Below, in pieces: positions 19,163 to 26,379 of a stretch of 64,000 bases of DNA. Position 1 is the first letter of the stretch. Each line of letters starts with the position of its first letter. Origin of the DNA: Acinetobacter geminorum. GTDB lineage: Bacteria > Pseudomonadota > Gammaproteobacteria > Pseudomonadales > Moraxellaceae. A program made the position numbers and the translations under genes. A model generated the notes under the pieces. The model was not told the DNA's origin. It ran no database searches and saw only the letters and a program-made list of their open reading frames with translations. Where the stretch lies: the NCBI RefSeq assembly GCF_013009345.1, contig NZ_JABELE010000008.1, forward strand, positions 62,001 to 126,000. Direction: 5' to 3'.

Positions 19163-20623
19163 ATGGCTACAGCAAAACAAAGCTTATTATTGTCCTCACT
19201 CATGGGAAGCCTGCTGCTTGCAGGCTGCTCTTTGGCTCCGGAATATCAACCTGCAAAGGTCATAGTTCCCGTCAAATTTAAAGAGTCTGACCCTAAACTT
19301 GAGGATAATAACTGGAAAATTGCCCAACCTGCCGATCAGCAGGTTCGAGGTGAATGGTGGCGTGTTTTTAATGATGTTCAATTAAATGAGCTAGAACAAC
19401 AAGCGATTGCCGGCAACCAAAGTCTAAAAGCCGCAGCTGCTAATATTCAAGCTTCCCGCGCATTACGTTCAGCAGCACAAGCTGAACGCTTGCCAAGTAT
19501 TCGTGCTGGCTTTGGTCCAACTCGGCAAAAACCTTCTCCCGCTTCATTGGGTCTAGATGACAATACTCATACGTCTGCACAGACCTTATGGCGTGCTCAA
19601 GCCAATGTTTCATATGAGCTCGATTTATTTGGCCGTATTGCCAGTAGTGTCAATGCAGCAACAGCTGATGTACAGCAACAAGAAGCTCTATATCAATCGG
19701 CGCTTTTAGCGTTACAGGCAGATGTTGCCCAAGGATACTTTCTCATTCGTCAGCTTGATGCCGAACAAGCAATTTATAATCGCACCATTAAGTTACTTGG
19801 CGAGACACGCGACTTAGTTCAAACACGTTTTAGAAATGGTTTAGTCAGTGAATTAGATGTTTCTCGCGCACAGACCGAACTTGCTACAGCACAAACGAGC
19901 GCATTAAATATTGCTCGTAACAGAGCCAATGCAGAGCATGCACTTGCAGTATTGTTAGGCAAAACACCAGCTGAGTTTAGCTTGGCAGTTCAACCTTTAA
20001 CTGCAAACAGCATTCGTCTTCCAGCAGGTTTACCTTCGGCTTTACTTGAAAGACGACCTGACATTGCGGCTGCCGAGCGTGCTATGGCAGCAGATAATGC
20101 ACGTATTGGAATTGCGCGTGCTGCTTTCTTCCCAAAACTGGACCTAACTGGTGCTCTCGGTTATGAATCATCAAGTTTAGGTGAGTTGGGTAAATGGTCG
20201 AGCCGTACATTCTTGCTTGGTCCAGTGGCAGGTACAATTTTATCTTTGCCATTATTTGACGGCGGGCAACGTAAGGCTGGAATTGCTCAAGCACGAGCTG
20301 CTTATGAAGAAAGCGTTGCAAACTATCGCCAAACTGTATTGAATGCATTTCGCGAAGTTGAAAATGGTTTATCAGATCAAAGAATACTTGATCAGCAAAT
20401 TCAGGCTCAAAGCCAAGCACTCTCTTCTTCTCGTCATGCAAATCAATTGTCTCATTTACGTTATCGAGAAGGTGCGATTAGCTATCTTGATGTGATTGAC
20501 TCAGATCGGACTATTTTGCAACAAGAGCAACTTTCTGCACAGCTAAACGGCAGTAGAATGATGGCTAGTGTAGATTTAATCCGCGCATTAGGGGGTGGAT
20601 GGCAGGCTGTTTCAACTAACTAA
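19163..20623 (+). CDS. adeH: AdeH, outer-membrane channel lipoprotein of AdeFGH
   Basis: TolC-like outer-membrane factor of the NodT/OprM group, 486 residues from the ATG at 19163, which has an AAGGAGGA site 7 bases upstream. A TTG three bases earlier is less likely. The lipoprotein signal peptide ends in LLLAGC, so Cys21 is probably lipidated. Two repeated alpha-barrel halves are visible, with GEWWRVFNDVQLNELEQQAI and YELDLFGRI in the first and LLERRPDIAAAERAMAADNARIGIARAAFFPKLDLTG in the second. It ends the adeFGH operon. Confidence 0.93.
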   Translation: MATAKQSLLLSSLMGSLLLAGCSLAPEYQPAKVIVPVKFKESDPKLEDNNWKIAQPADQQVRGEWWRVFNDVQLNELEQQAIAGNQSLKAAAANIQASRALRSAAQAERLPSIRAGFGPTRQKPSPASLGLDDNTHTSAQTLWRAQANVSYELDLFGRIASSVNAATADVQQQEALYQSALLALQADVAQGYFLIRQLDAEQAIYNRTIKLLGETRDLVQTRFRNGLVSELDVSRAQTELATAQTSALNIARNRANAEHALAVLLGKTPAEFSLAVQPLTANSIRLPAGLPSALLERRPDIAAAERAMAADNARIGIARAAFFPKLDLTGALGYESSSLGELGKWSSRTFLLGPVAGTILSLPLFDGGQRKAGIAQARAAYEESVANYRQTVLNAFREVENGLSDQRILDQQIQAQSQALSSSRHANQLSHLRYREGAISYLDVIDSDRTILQQEQLSAQLNGSRMMASVDLIRALGGGWQAVSTN

Positions 20624-20631
20624 CGTGACAT

Positions 20632-20659
20632 AAAAAAAGCGCCATACGGCGCTTTTTTT
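20632..20659. terminator. Bidirectional terminator, adeH / glyA
   Basis: A 12-bp stem AAAAAAAGCGCC / GGCGCTTTTTTT with a 4-base ATAC loop between convergent genes. It serves both strands. Confidence 0.92.
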
Positions 20660-20670
20660 ATATTTACAAC

Positions 20671-21924
20671 TTATTGTGCGTATACAGGGAATTTTGCACA
20701 AACAGTTTCAACTTTCGCTTTTACGTCAGCAATAACTTTTTCGTCACCTTTGCTGTCAATCACGTCAGCGATCCAACCAGCAAGTTCACGAACTTCAGCT
20801 TCACCGAAACCACGAGTTGTTACCGCTGGAGTACCGATACGGATACCAGAAGTCACAAATGGAGAACGTGGGTCATTTGGAACTGAGTTTTTGTTCACAG
20901 TAATGTGAGCAGCACCTAACCAAGCATCTGCATCTTTACCAGTTACATCTTGCTTGATTAAAGATAACAAGAACAAGTGGTTGTCTGTACCGCCAGAAAC
21001 AACATCATAACCACGAGCGATGAATACTTCAGCCATAGCTTGAGCATTTTTCACAACTTGTTGTTGGTAAGCTTTGAAGTCATCAGACATAGCTTCTTTG
21101 AAGCAGATTGCTTTAGCAGCAATCGCATGCATTAATGGACCACCTTGGTTACCAGGGAATACAGCTGATTGAAGTTTTTTCTCAATTTCTTCATTCGCTT
21201 TCGCAAGGATTAAACCAGAACGTGGACCACGAAGCGTTTTGTGAGTCGTAGTTGTAGTTACGTCAGCAATTTGAACTGGGTTTGGATATACACCAGCAGC
21301 AACAAGACCTGCAACGTGAGCCATATCAACAAAAAGGTAAGCGCCAACTTTGTCCGCGATGTCACGGAAACGCTGCCAATCTACAACACGGCTATAAGCA
21401 GAGAAACCAGCAACGATCATACGTGGCTTGTGCTCTAATGCTAAACGTTCAACTTCTTCGTAATCGATCTCGCCAGTTTCAGCGTTTAGACCGTATTGAA
21501 CTGCATTATAAGTTTTACCAGAGAAGCTTACTTTAGCACCGTGAGTCAAGTGACCACCGTGAGCCAAGCTCATACCTAAAACAGTATCACCTGGGTTAAG
21601 AAGCGCTAAATAAACAGCAGAGTTAGCTTGTGAACCAGCGTGTGGTTGAACGTTTGCGTAATCTGCACCAAAAAGTTCTTTAGCACGATCAATCGCCATT
21701 TGCTCGATGATATCCACATACTCGCAACCGCCATAATAGCGTTTGCCTGGATAACCTTCTGCATATTTGTTCGTAAGTTTTGATCCTTGCGCTTCCATCA
21801 CAGCAGGAGAGCAATAGTTTTCAGATGCAATTAACTCGATATGTGCTTCTTGACGCTCACCTTCAGAAGCAATTGCTTGAGCTAATTCTGGATCAAATTC
21901 AGAAATGGAAATATTGGCAAACAT
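20671..21924 (-). CDS. glyA: Serine hydroxymethyltransferase
   Basis: PLP enzyme converting serine plus tetrahydrofolate to glycine plus 5,10-methylene-THF, the main source of one-carbon units; this is the substrate that MetF (61654) reduces. It has 417 residues, full length. Family motifs are IELIASENYCSPAVMEAQGS, YPGKRYYGGCEYVD, HAGSQANSAVY and the PLP-lysine motif DVTTTTTHKTLRGPRSG. Strongly biased codons suggest high expression. Transcribed alone toward the shared terminator at 20632-20659. Confidence 0.95.
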   Translation of the reverse strand: MFANISISEFDPELAQAIASEGERQEAHIELIASENYCSPAVMEAQGSKLTNKYAEGYPGKRYYGGCEYVDIIEQMAIDRAKELFGADYANVQPHAGSQANSAVYLALLNPGDTVLGMSLAHGGHLTHGAKVSFSGKTYNAVQYGLNAETGEIDYEEVERLALEHKPRMIVAGFSAYSRVVDWQRFRDIADKVGAYLFVDMAHVAGLVAAGVYPNPVQIADVTTTTTHKTLRGPRSGLILAKANEEIEKKLQSAVFPGNQGGPLMHAIAAKAICFKEAMSDDFKAYQQQVVKNAQAMAEVFIARGYDVVSGGTDNHLFLLSLIKQDVTGKDADAWLGAAHITVNKNSVPNDPRSPFVTSGIRIGTPAVTTRGFGEAEVRELAGWIADVIDSKGDEKVIADVKAKVETVCAKFPVYAQ

Positions 21925-22032
21925 TAGCGGGGGTCCTATAAATTAGGGCTTTTAAGCCGTGCTAAGATTGCGGCATATTGTAGCATGAACTTTATAATTA
22001 AACAGAATGAAGTTAGCTCAGTTTTAAATAAA

Positions 22033-22064
22033 AATGGCTCAAGTTTTATAAAAAATGAGCCATT
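22033..22064 (-). terminator. Orphan terminator of a lost gene
   Basis: A 9-bp perfect stem AATGGCTCA / TGAGCCATT with a 14-base loop; on the minus strand it runs into TTTATTT. No intact gene reads into it, but the relic at 22170-22328 on the same strand does. Confidence 0.6.
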
Positions 22065-22169
22065 GTTTATAAATCAAATAAAAAGCTCGTCTAAAGCTTA
22101 TATTTTAAATGTCTTCATCGTTAATTTTAGCTTATAACAATATTAAAAAGTTTTTAAATATCAATGACT

Positions 22170-22328
22170 CTATTGAGCTGATAGTAAGGTCTGAACATTT
22201 CCAACAATATTATCTACATTACTGCTCATCACCGTGCCATGGTCCCAGTTACTCGTCACATAACTATTAATTTTAGTGCCTACGACAGTGGCATTAGATA
22301 TCAATAAAACTGTTTTCCAACCAAATAT
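22170..22328 (-). pseudogene. 3' relic of a lost gene
   Basis: A 52-codon open stretch ends at a TAG and has no start codon with a ribosome binding site; an in-frame stop lies directly upstream. The translation looks like a real protein C-terminus (WKTVLLISNATVVGTKI, then NWDHGTVMSSNVDNIVGNV, ending LLSAQ) and is followed by a matching terminator. I do not recognise the family; the NWDHG stretch could come from an alpha/beta hydrolase, but this is a guess. The rest of the 507-bp gap between glyA and the exonuclease holds only the glyA promoter region and AT-rich sequence. Confidence 0.5.
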
Positions 22329-22431
22329 CTAGTAGCCTACTTTAATCTAATTCTGTCCTTAGAAAATGTTTTAAAGTAGATAGCCAACTGTTAACATTCT
22401 TGATTACTCGTGATTGTTTAAAGGGCCAGTT

Positions 22432-23118
22432 ATGCAAACCATTATTTTAGATACAGAAACACATACGCTAAATGGTTTGCCTATTGAAATTGCGTATGCA
22501 CCAATTGAAATTAACGAAGGTAAGCTGACTTTAGATAAGAGCAAATTGTTTGATCAACTTTATCAGGTTGGTGCACCTATCTCTTACGCGGCTATGGCAG
22601 TACACCATATATTAGAGTCAGATTTAGAAAACCAACCCCACTATAAAAACTTTAAATTGCCAGAGACTACAACTTATATTATTGGTCACAATATTGATTA
22701 CGATATTGCCGCGATTGCTCGTTGTGGTGTGGATGTATCGAATATCAAACCGATTTGTACTCTAGCTTTAGCGCGCAAAACTTGGCCTGATGCAGAAGCG
22801 CATAATATTTCTGCACTCATCTATATGATTTCTCAAGGCAGCAGTAAAGCTCGAGAATTGCTCAAAGGCGCGCACCGAGCCGATGCGGATATTATTTTGA
22901 CTGCTAATATTTTGATGCATATTGTCTATCATTTAAATATTCAAGACATTGAAGAGCTTTACCGAGTTTCTGAAGAAGCACGTATCCCTACGACTATTAA
23001 TTTTGGTAAGCATAAAGGCACAGCAATTGCTGAACTTCCTAAAGACTATATTCAATGGTTATTACGTCAAGATGAACTTGACGTCTATTTACGTAAAGCG
23101 TTAGAAGGCGCATTTTAA
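22432..23118 (+). CDS. ExoX-like DEDDh 3'-5' exonuclease
   Basis: DnaQ-fold exonuclease of 228 residues. Exo I is LDTETH with Asp7 and Glu9; Exo II is GHNIDYDIAAI; Exo III is AHRADADI, with His and Asp, giving the DEDDh type. A C-terminal stretch (about 190-228; INFGKHKGTAIAELPKDYIQWLL) is the small ExoX-like/DUF3820 module seen after many such nucleases. Start chosen at the ATG at 22432 with AAGGG upstream; a TTG at 22414 would add six residues. E. coli ExoX works in mismatch repair and DNA end trimming; the role here is by analogy. Confidence 0.8.
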   Translation: MQTIILDTETHTLNGLPIEIAYAPIEINEGKLTLDKSKLFDQLYQVGAPISYAAMAVHHILESDLENQPHYKNFKLPETTTYIIGHNIDYDIAAIARCGVDVSNIKPICTLALARKTWPDAEAHNISALIYMISQGSSKARELLKGAHRADADIILTANILMHIVYHLNIQDIEELYRVSEEARIPTTINFGKHKGTAIAELPKDYIQWLLRQDELDVYLRKALEGAF

Positions 23119-23209
23119 AGTCTTAAATAGATGATATTCATCAATTCTTCATTATATTGTCATTTTTGAGTTTTATCGTTAACCCCATTTATATTTTATT
23201 AAAAACAGT

Positions 23210-23236
23210 ACTGTTCAACTGAGAAAATTGAACAGT
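23210..23236. repeat. Perfect inverted repeat upstream of the gene at 23263
   Basis: Arms ACTGTTCAA and TTGAACAGT (9 bp each) flank a 9-base spacer, 26 bases before the start codon. The symmetry and position fit an operator or an mRNA leader hairpin; no U run follows, so it is not a terminator. Confidence 0.55.
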
Positions 23237-23262
23237 CTGATTTATATTTTATTTGGGGAAAA

Positions 23263-23892
23263 ATGATGGCTGGTTTTTATCGAACTAATTTAGGAAGAGT
23301 CGCGCTTCAACAACGCAACATTACTTTAAATGCAAAACAAAGACGTTTACTACTATTAATAGATCACGAGGATTTTCAAAATTTAAATAGCGAATTTAAA
23401 AAACGTATTGCATCTCCAGAGCTTATTCAACAGCTTATCGACTTAAAACTCATTGCTCCTTCTGGCGAAAATTATTCAGAATTAAATGAACAAATATCTT
23501 TCCCATCATCATCCGTAACTACAATAGAAGCTCATCAAAAAAATAATATAGATGATAGTAAAAGTAACGATATAGTTAGTGAAATTCAGGTTACTCAATC
23601 ATCATCTTTTCAACTTTCACCTACTGAAATTACCCAGCCATCAATTCCAGTTCAACAGCTCTCTTTTGAAGAGATACAACAGTTGATGAAGCAAAGCTTG
23701 AGTCAATATTGTGGGCTTATGGCAAAACCACTTATTCAGAAAATAGAACAAATAAAAACGATTCAAGAGCTTAAAATGTGCCAAATGCAATGGATTACCA
23801 ACTTACAGGAGTCGCGTATTCCACCTCATAAACTAGCATATACGCTTCATTCTATTAATTATTCAATTCAACTTATTCAACAACGCATCTAA
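23263..23892 (+). CDS. Unrecognised protein with low-complexity middle
   Basis: I do not recognise this 209-residue protein. Residues 1-70 are basic and helical (LQQRNITLNAKQRRLLLLIDHEDF, then IASPELIQQLIDLKLIAP) and resemble a small winged-helix-like fold in pattern. Residues 75-140 are Ser/Thr/Gln rich and probably disordered. Residues 145-209 form another helical unit with several Gln. No signal peptide or membrane segment is seen. A GGGGA ribosome binding site precedes tandem ATGs (23263 and 23266). Monocistronic, with a 9-bp inverted repeat upstream that may regulate it. Confidence 0.6.
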   Translation: MMAGFYRTNLGRVALQQRNITLNAKQRRLLLLIDHEDFQNLNSEFKKRIASPELIQQLIDLKLIAPSGENYSELNEQISFPSSSVTTIEAHQKNNIDDSKSNDIVSEIQVTQSSSFQLSPTEITQPSIPVQQLSFEEIQQLMKQSLSQYCGLMAKPLIQKIEQIKTIQELKMCQMQWITNLQESRIPPHKLAYTLHSINYSIQLIQQRI

Positions 23893-23994
23893 AAAAGCAA
23901 CAAGCTGCTGTTTAATTAAGCATTAAACTCACTTGTTACCTATTTCGTGCTTTACCTATTGGTGTTTTTTTCCTATGATGTGGCCCACACATGT

Positions 23995-24071
23995 GCGCTC
24001 GTAGCTCAGTTGGATAGAGTACAGGTTTCCGAAGCCTGGGGTCGTGGGTTCGATCCCCGCCGGGCGCACCA
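23995..24071 (+). tRNA. tRNA-Arg (CCG anticodon)
   Basis: A full 77-base cloverleaf with encoded CCA. The acceptor stem GCGCTCG pairs with CGGGCGC (one G-U). The anticodon stem CAGGT / GCCTG encloses the loop TTCCGAA, with anticodon CCG at 24029-24031. The T-arm GTGGGTTCGATCCCCGC is canonical. Its last 16 bases are duplicated at 35862-35877, so it is the integration site of the prophage remnant. The gene stays intact at the left end. Confidence 0.95.
24056..24071. other. attL core of the prophage remnant
   Basis: 16-bp direct repeat CCCGCCGGGCGCACCA, identical to 35862-35877, coinciding with the 3' end of tRNA-Arg. It is the left boundary of an 11.8-kb foreign segment. Confidence 0.85.
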
Positions 24072-24107
24072 ATCTATTTTACAAAATCAATAACTTAACT
24101 ATATTTT

Positions 24108-24126
24108 GGCGTATATTTGGCGTAAT
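24108..24126 (+). repeat. Paired GGCGTA(A)T repeats near attL (candidate integrase arm sites)
   Basis: GGCGTAT at 24108-24114 and GGCGTAAT at 24119-24126 are direct repeats 11 bp apart, one helical turn. The same pair at the same spacing occurs at 35706-35724 near attR. This is the pattern of arm-type binding sites for a tyrosine integrase. Confidence 0.6.
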
Positions 24127-24145
24127 GCGCTATTTATCCACAGGT

Positions 24146-24343
24146 TTAGAGGTAATTTTGCTTCTTATCAAAGGTCCATCTTTTACCGTTGTATGTCACA
24201 GTGCCATCTAAATTTATTGGCAACTCTTTTAATGAGTAATCATAGATTTTAAGAACAATCCCGTTCTTATCTAAATCAGCGGGTAGATTGCAAGTATTTT
24301 CCATCCTGCCCGCTTCCGAAACCATGATCATGACTTGCGACAT
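24146..24343 (-). CDS. Small unrecognised protein of the prophage lysis cassette
   Basis: 65 residues. The start ATG at 24343 overlaps the stop of the preceding lipoprotein gene by one base (TGATG), and an AAGGG site lies 7 bases upstream; this is better than the ATG at 24361. The sequence is acidic then basic (NLPADLDKNGIVLKIYDYS, GTVTYNGKRWTFDKK), with no signal peptide or membrane helix. I do not recognise it. Its position next to an Rz1-like lipoprotein suggests a late accessory role. It is the last prophage gene before attL. Confidence 0.55.
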   Translation of the reverse strand: MSQVMIMVSEAGRMENTCNLPADLDKNGIVLKIYDYSLKELPINLDGTVTYNGKRWTFDKKQNYL

Positions 24344-24462
24344 CACAAAGCCCTTACACAAATCGAGACGTTCACATTACTATTAATAGTGTGAGCTGTG
24401 CAACCTGAGAAGATTAAGCACAGCAATGTGATGATCGATGCAATTTTAGTACGCTGACACAT
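24343..24462 (-). CDS. Rz1-like lysis lipoprotein (candidate outer-membrane spanin)
   Basis: A 39-residue protein with a lipoprotein signal: basic start MCQRTK, hydrophobic IASIITLLCLIF, lipobox FSGC. Mature length is only about 19 residues. The gene starts 5 bases after the endolysin stop, with an AAGAAG site upstream. Size, lipobox and position after the endolysin fit Rz1-type o-spanins. A matching inner-membrane Rz partner with a coiled coil is not obvious next to it, so the assignment is tentative; the coiled-coil protein at 25227 might be that partner. Confidence 0.5.
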   Translation of the reverse strand: MCQRTKIASIITLLCLIFSGCTAHTINSNVNVSICVRAL

Positions 24463-24467
24463 ATAAG

Positions 24468-25031
24468 TTACTTCTTTAAAAAGAGTGCTCGCTCTGCTTC
24501 TCGGCGACGAACTAGACCTTTCATAACTTTTCCACCTGCTTTGTTCCACACTAGGAACTGATCAGCAGCACCCAGATAGTCACCTTTATTCAGTTTTTTT
24601 AATAAGGTTGAATTATTAAAAGCACCTGAGCCAATGTTGTAAGTCAGTGAAACCAAAGCATCAAACTGGTTTTGACTTAAAGGCACTATCACAGATTCAT
24701 TTACTGTTTTTTCAAATTTGGCCAAGTCGTGTTTAAAGTAAGCTTTAGCTTGTTCAGGTGTGCAAGTATCACCTTGCTTAACCTTCACACCATTTGGATA
24801 AACTGTAGTGCCAGTTCCAATAGTCCAGATACCCACACCATCATCATAAGCTTTAAAGCGCGTATCTTCGAAGCCTGAAATTAGTTCCACTCCAACATCA
24901 CTTGTCGTTTTCCCACTTGGTGCAAGTTTTTCGACCACTTTATTTAAATCATCTACTTGTGCTTGCGTTAGTTTACCACCTGCAATGACACGGGCAGCGT
25001 CGAAGAATGGTTTAGTTGTCATTGGATTCAC
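24468..25031 (-). CDS. Phage endolysin, GH24 lysozyme (muramidase)
   Basis: Peptidoglycan-cleaving lysozyme of 187 residues. Residues about 48-187 form the T4/P21-type GH24 domain, with catalytic Glu55 (LISGFEDTR), Asp64 and Thr70 in AYDDGVGIWTIGTGTT, and the closing GLVRRREAERALF. Residues 8-40 form a small helical N-terminal region found in other Acinetobacter endolysins as far as I recall. No signal-arrest-release helix is seen, so export should need the holin. Met4 is an alternative start. It overlaps the holin gene by 20 bases. Confidence 0.9.
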   Translation of the reverse strand: MNPMTTKPFFDAARVIAGGKLTQAQVDDLNKVVEKLAPSGKTTSDVGVELISGFEDTRFKAYDDGVGIWTIGTGTTVYPNGVKVKQGDTCTPEQAKAYFKHDLAKFEKTVNESVIVPLSQNQFDALVSLTYNIGSGAFNNSTLLKKLNKGDYLGAADQFLVWNKAGGKVMKGLVRRREAERALFLKK

Positions 25032-25230
25032 CTTTCTTTTTCTCTAATTCAGAGCTACCAAAATAAAAGCCACATGCAGTTGTCATAGCCCCAGCAATGA
25101 AGCCCAATGCCGTATTAATCAGATTGCTGTTTTCTCGCGGCATATCCACAAAAAATAAAGCAATCACTAAAACAAACATCAGTCCCACTAATGCGAAAGC
25201 TAGATATGCGCGAGTATTTTCACTGTTCAT
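25012..25230 (-). CDS. Holin-like membrane protein
   Basis: 72 residues with two hydrophobic helices (about 8-27, AYLAFALVGLMFVLVIALFF, and about 38-58, TALGFIAGAMTTACGFYFG) and a charged C-terminal tail rich in Lys/Glu. This is the layout of class II holins that time endolysin release. The start overlaps the upstream gene by 4 bases and the end overlaps the endolysin gene, as in phage lysis cassettes. Assigned from topology and context rather than sequence family. Confidence 0.7.
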   Translation of the reverse strand: MNSENTRAYLAFALVGLMFVLVIALFFVDMPRENSNLINTALGFIAGAMTTACGFYFGSSELEKKKGESNDN

Positions 25231-25583
25231 CTTTTTGCTTCCTCCAACCGTGATACTTTCTCTTTAATTAAAGATTGATCTTGGCTTAATTGAATAATTG
25301 AAGATCCAACCCAAGCGCACAGCGAAAATACGATTCCTGCAAAGATGCCAAGCAGTACACGCAATACAGAAAGACCGCCATCTTGCGCTGCTGTGCGGTT
25401 TTCTAAATTGGCGACTTTGATATCCAATGTATCGATATCTTTTTTGTTCTGTTCGCTAGTCTCTTTGTGCGCTTCATTAATGAAAGTCAGTCGAGTAACA
25501 TGATCTGACAACATGCGAATATCACTCTGAATGGAGTCGATTTTCTTTTCAAATCTCAACCCGTATGATTCATTTTCAGTCAT
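25227..25583 (-). CDS. Coiled-coil membrane protein of the lysis cassette
   Basis: 118 residues from the ATG at 25583, chosen because a GGGGGAAGG site lies directly upstream; a TTG at 25607 would add eight residues that overlap this site. Residues 10-70 are a predicted coiled coil (heptads in FEKKIDSIQSDIRMLSDHVTRL and KKDIDTLDIKVANLENR). A transmembrane helix follows at about 75-98, and a short charged tail ends the protein. This resembles XhlA-type phage membrane proteins. It could act with the holin or serve as an inner-membrane spanin-like part. Confidence 0.6.
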   Translation of the reverse strand: MTENESYGLRFEKKIDSIQSDIRMLSDHVTRLTFINEAHKETSEQNKKDIDTLDIKVANLENRTAAQDGGLSVLRVLLGIFAGIVFSLCAWVGSSIIQLSQDQSLIKEKVSRLEEAKR

Positions 25584-25612
25584 GCCTTCCCCCTTTCGTT
25601 TAGGCAATAAAA

Positions 25613-25633
25613 AAGCACCCAGATTGGGTGCTT
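25613..25633 (-). terminator. Terminator between moron operon and lysis cassette
   Basis: Stem AAGCACCCA / TGGGTGCTT with a very short loop; the minus strand ends in TTTTTTATTG. It stops transcripts from the membrane-protein pair at 25650-26207. The same GCACCCA stem sequence recurs in the terminator at 26792-26821. Confidence 0.75.
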
Positions 25634-25649
25634 CATTTCAAGAAAATTT

Positions 25650-25814
25650 CTAATCTTTATTTAGAAACTCAATTTTTAGTGAACTTTTCAATAACCATGT
25701 AGCAAGAAAAAGTAAGAAAGCAATAAATATAAAAACCTTATCCCCCGAAACTATGCCACCGATAAGCGCTAAAATAGTTAGAATAAAGAATGTCACAACC
25801 ATAAGTACTTTCAT
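25650..25814 (-). CDS. 54-residue two-helix membrane peptide
   Basis: Begins three bases after the stop of the acyltransferase-like gene, so translation is probably coupled. The protein has two hydrophobic helices (about 3-23 and 27-43) and a short charged tail ending FLNKD. No homologue is recognised. It may be a holin-like or moron peptide of the prophage. No strong independent ribosome binding site is visible. Confidence 0.5.
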   Translation of the reverse strand: MKVLMVVTFFILTILALIGGIVSGDKVFIFIAFLLFLATWLLKSSLKIEFLNKD

Positions 25815-25817
25815 CAA

Positions 25818-26207
25818 CTAGCTTACCTGTTCTATCTTCTTCACTTCAAAGGTAGTAGATTTTTTACCAATCTTAATAAATGGTTTTTCATAAACTCTGT
25901 ATGAAATATTTGCAGCAATGATTGTTGCGACTGAAGTAACAATAATGCAAAGTACTGGTTGATGAACTACCTTATTAACAAACATGTAAACGACTGGATG
26001 TAATAAGTAGACACCATATGTAGCTTCACCCAAGTTTGCAAAAGGTTTAGAAAACCAATTTGGCAAATCTATCTCTAGCTTATAGAAGCCTAATGTCAAA
26101 GCTATTGAAGCCAACGCAAAAACAACCCGATTTACCCCAGTAGTTGCTGTTACTTTTTGCGTTATTGTTGCTGCACCAACCCCGAATGCAGACTGCGTTT
26201 CAGACAT
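25818..26207 (-). pseudogene. Acyltransferase-3 C-terminal fragment fused to a holin-like N-terminus
   Basis: The 129-residue frame has three transmembrane segments. Residues about 28-125 match the last helices of an acyltransferase-3 (OafA/WecH-like O-acetyltransferase), with PFANLGEATYGVYLLHPVVYMF and ISYRVYEKPFIKIGKK. The catalytic N-terminal half, including the His/Arg motifs, is missing. Residues 1-24 (SETQSAFGVGAATITQKVT) look instead like the start of a phage holin. The simplest reading is a deletion that joined two genes. An intact version would have modified surface polysaccharide. It could still be expressed as a membrane protein. Confidence 0.55.
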
Positions 26208-26239
26208 TTTGACTCTCCAAAATTAAGTAAAATCAAAAA

Positions 26240-26265
26240 AGCCCTAACTTTTAAAAAGTTAGAGC
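26240..26265 (-). terminator. Orphan minus-strand terminator
   Basis: Arms AGCCCTAACTTTT and AAAAGTTAGAGCT (one mismatch, one-base centre), followed on the minus strand by TTTTTTGATT. No minus-strand gene between here and the fibre terminator reads into it; it may have belonged to a deleted gene. Confidence 0.6.
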
Positions 26266-26379
26266 TTGTGATTATTAGCCGCAAGGCTATATAATTAAGA
26301 CTTCAATAAAATATAATTAATGGTTGATATTTACACCTTTAGCACTAAAATAGAACAAAACTTACTACTTTAAACTTTT

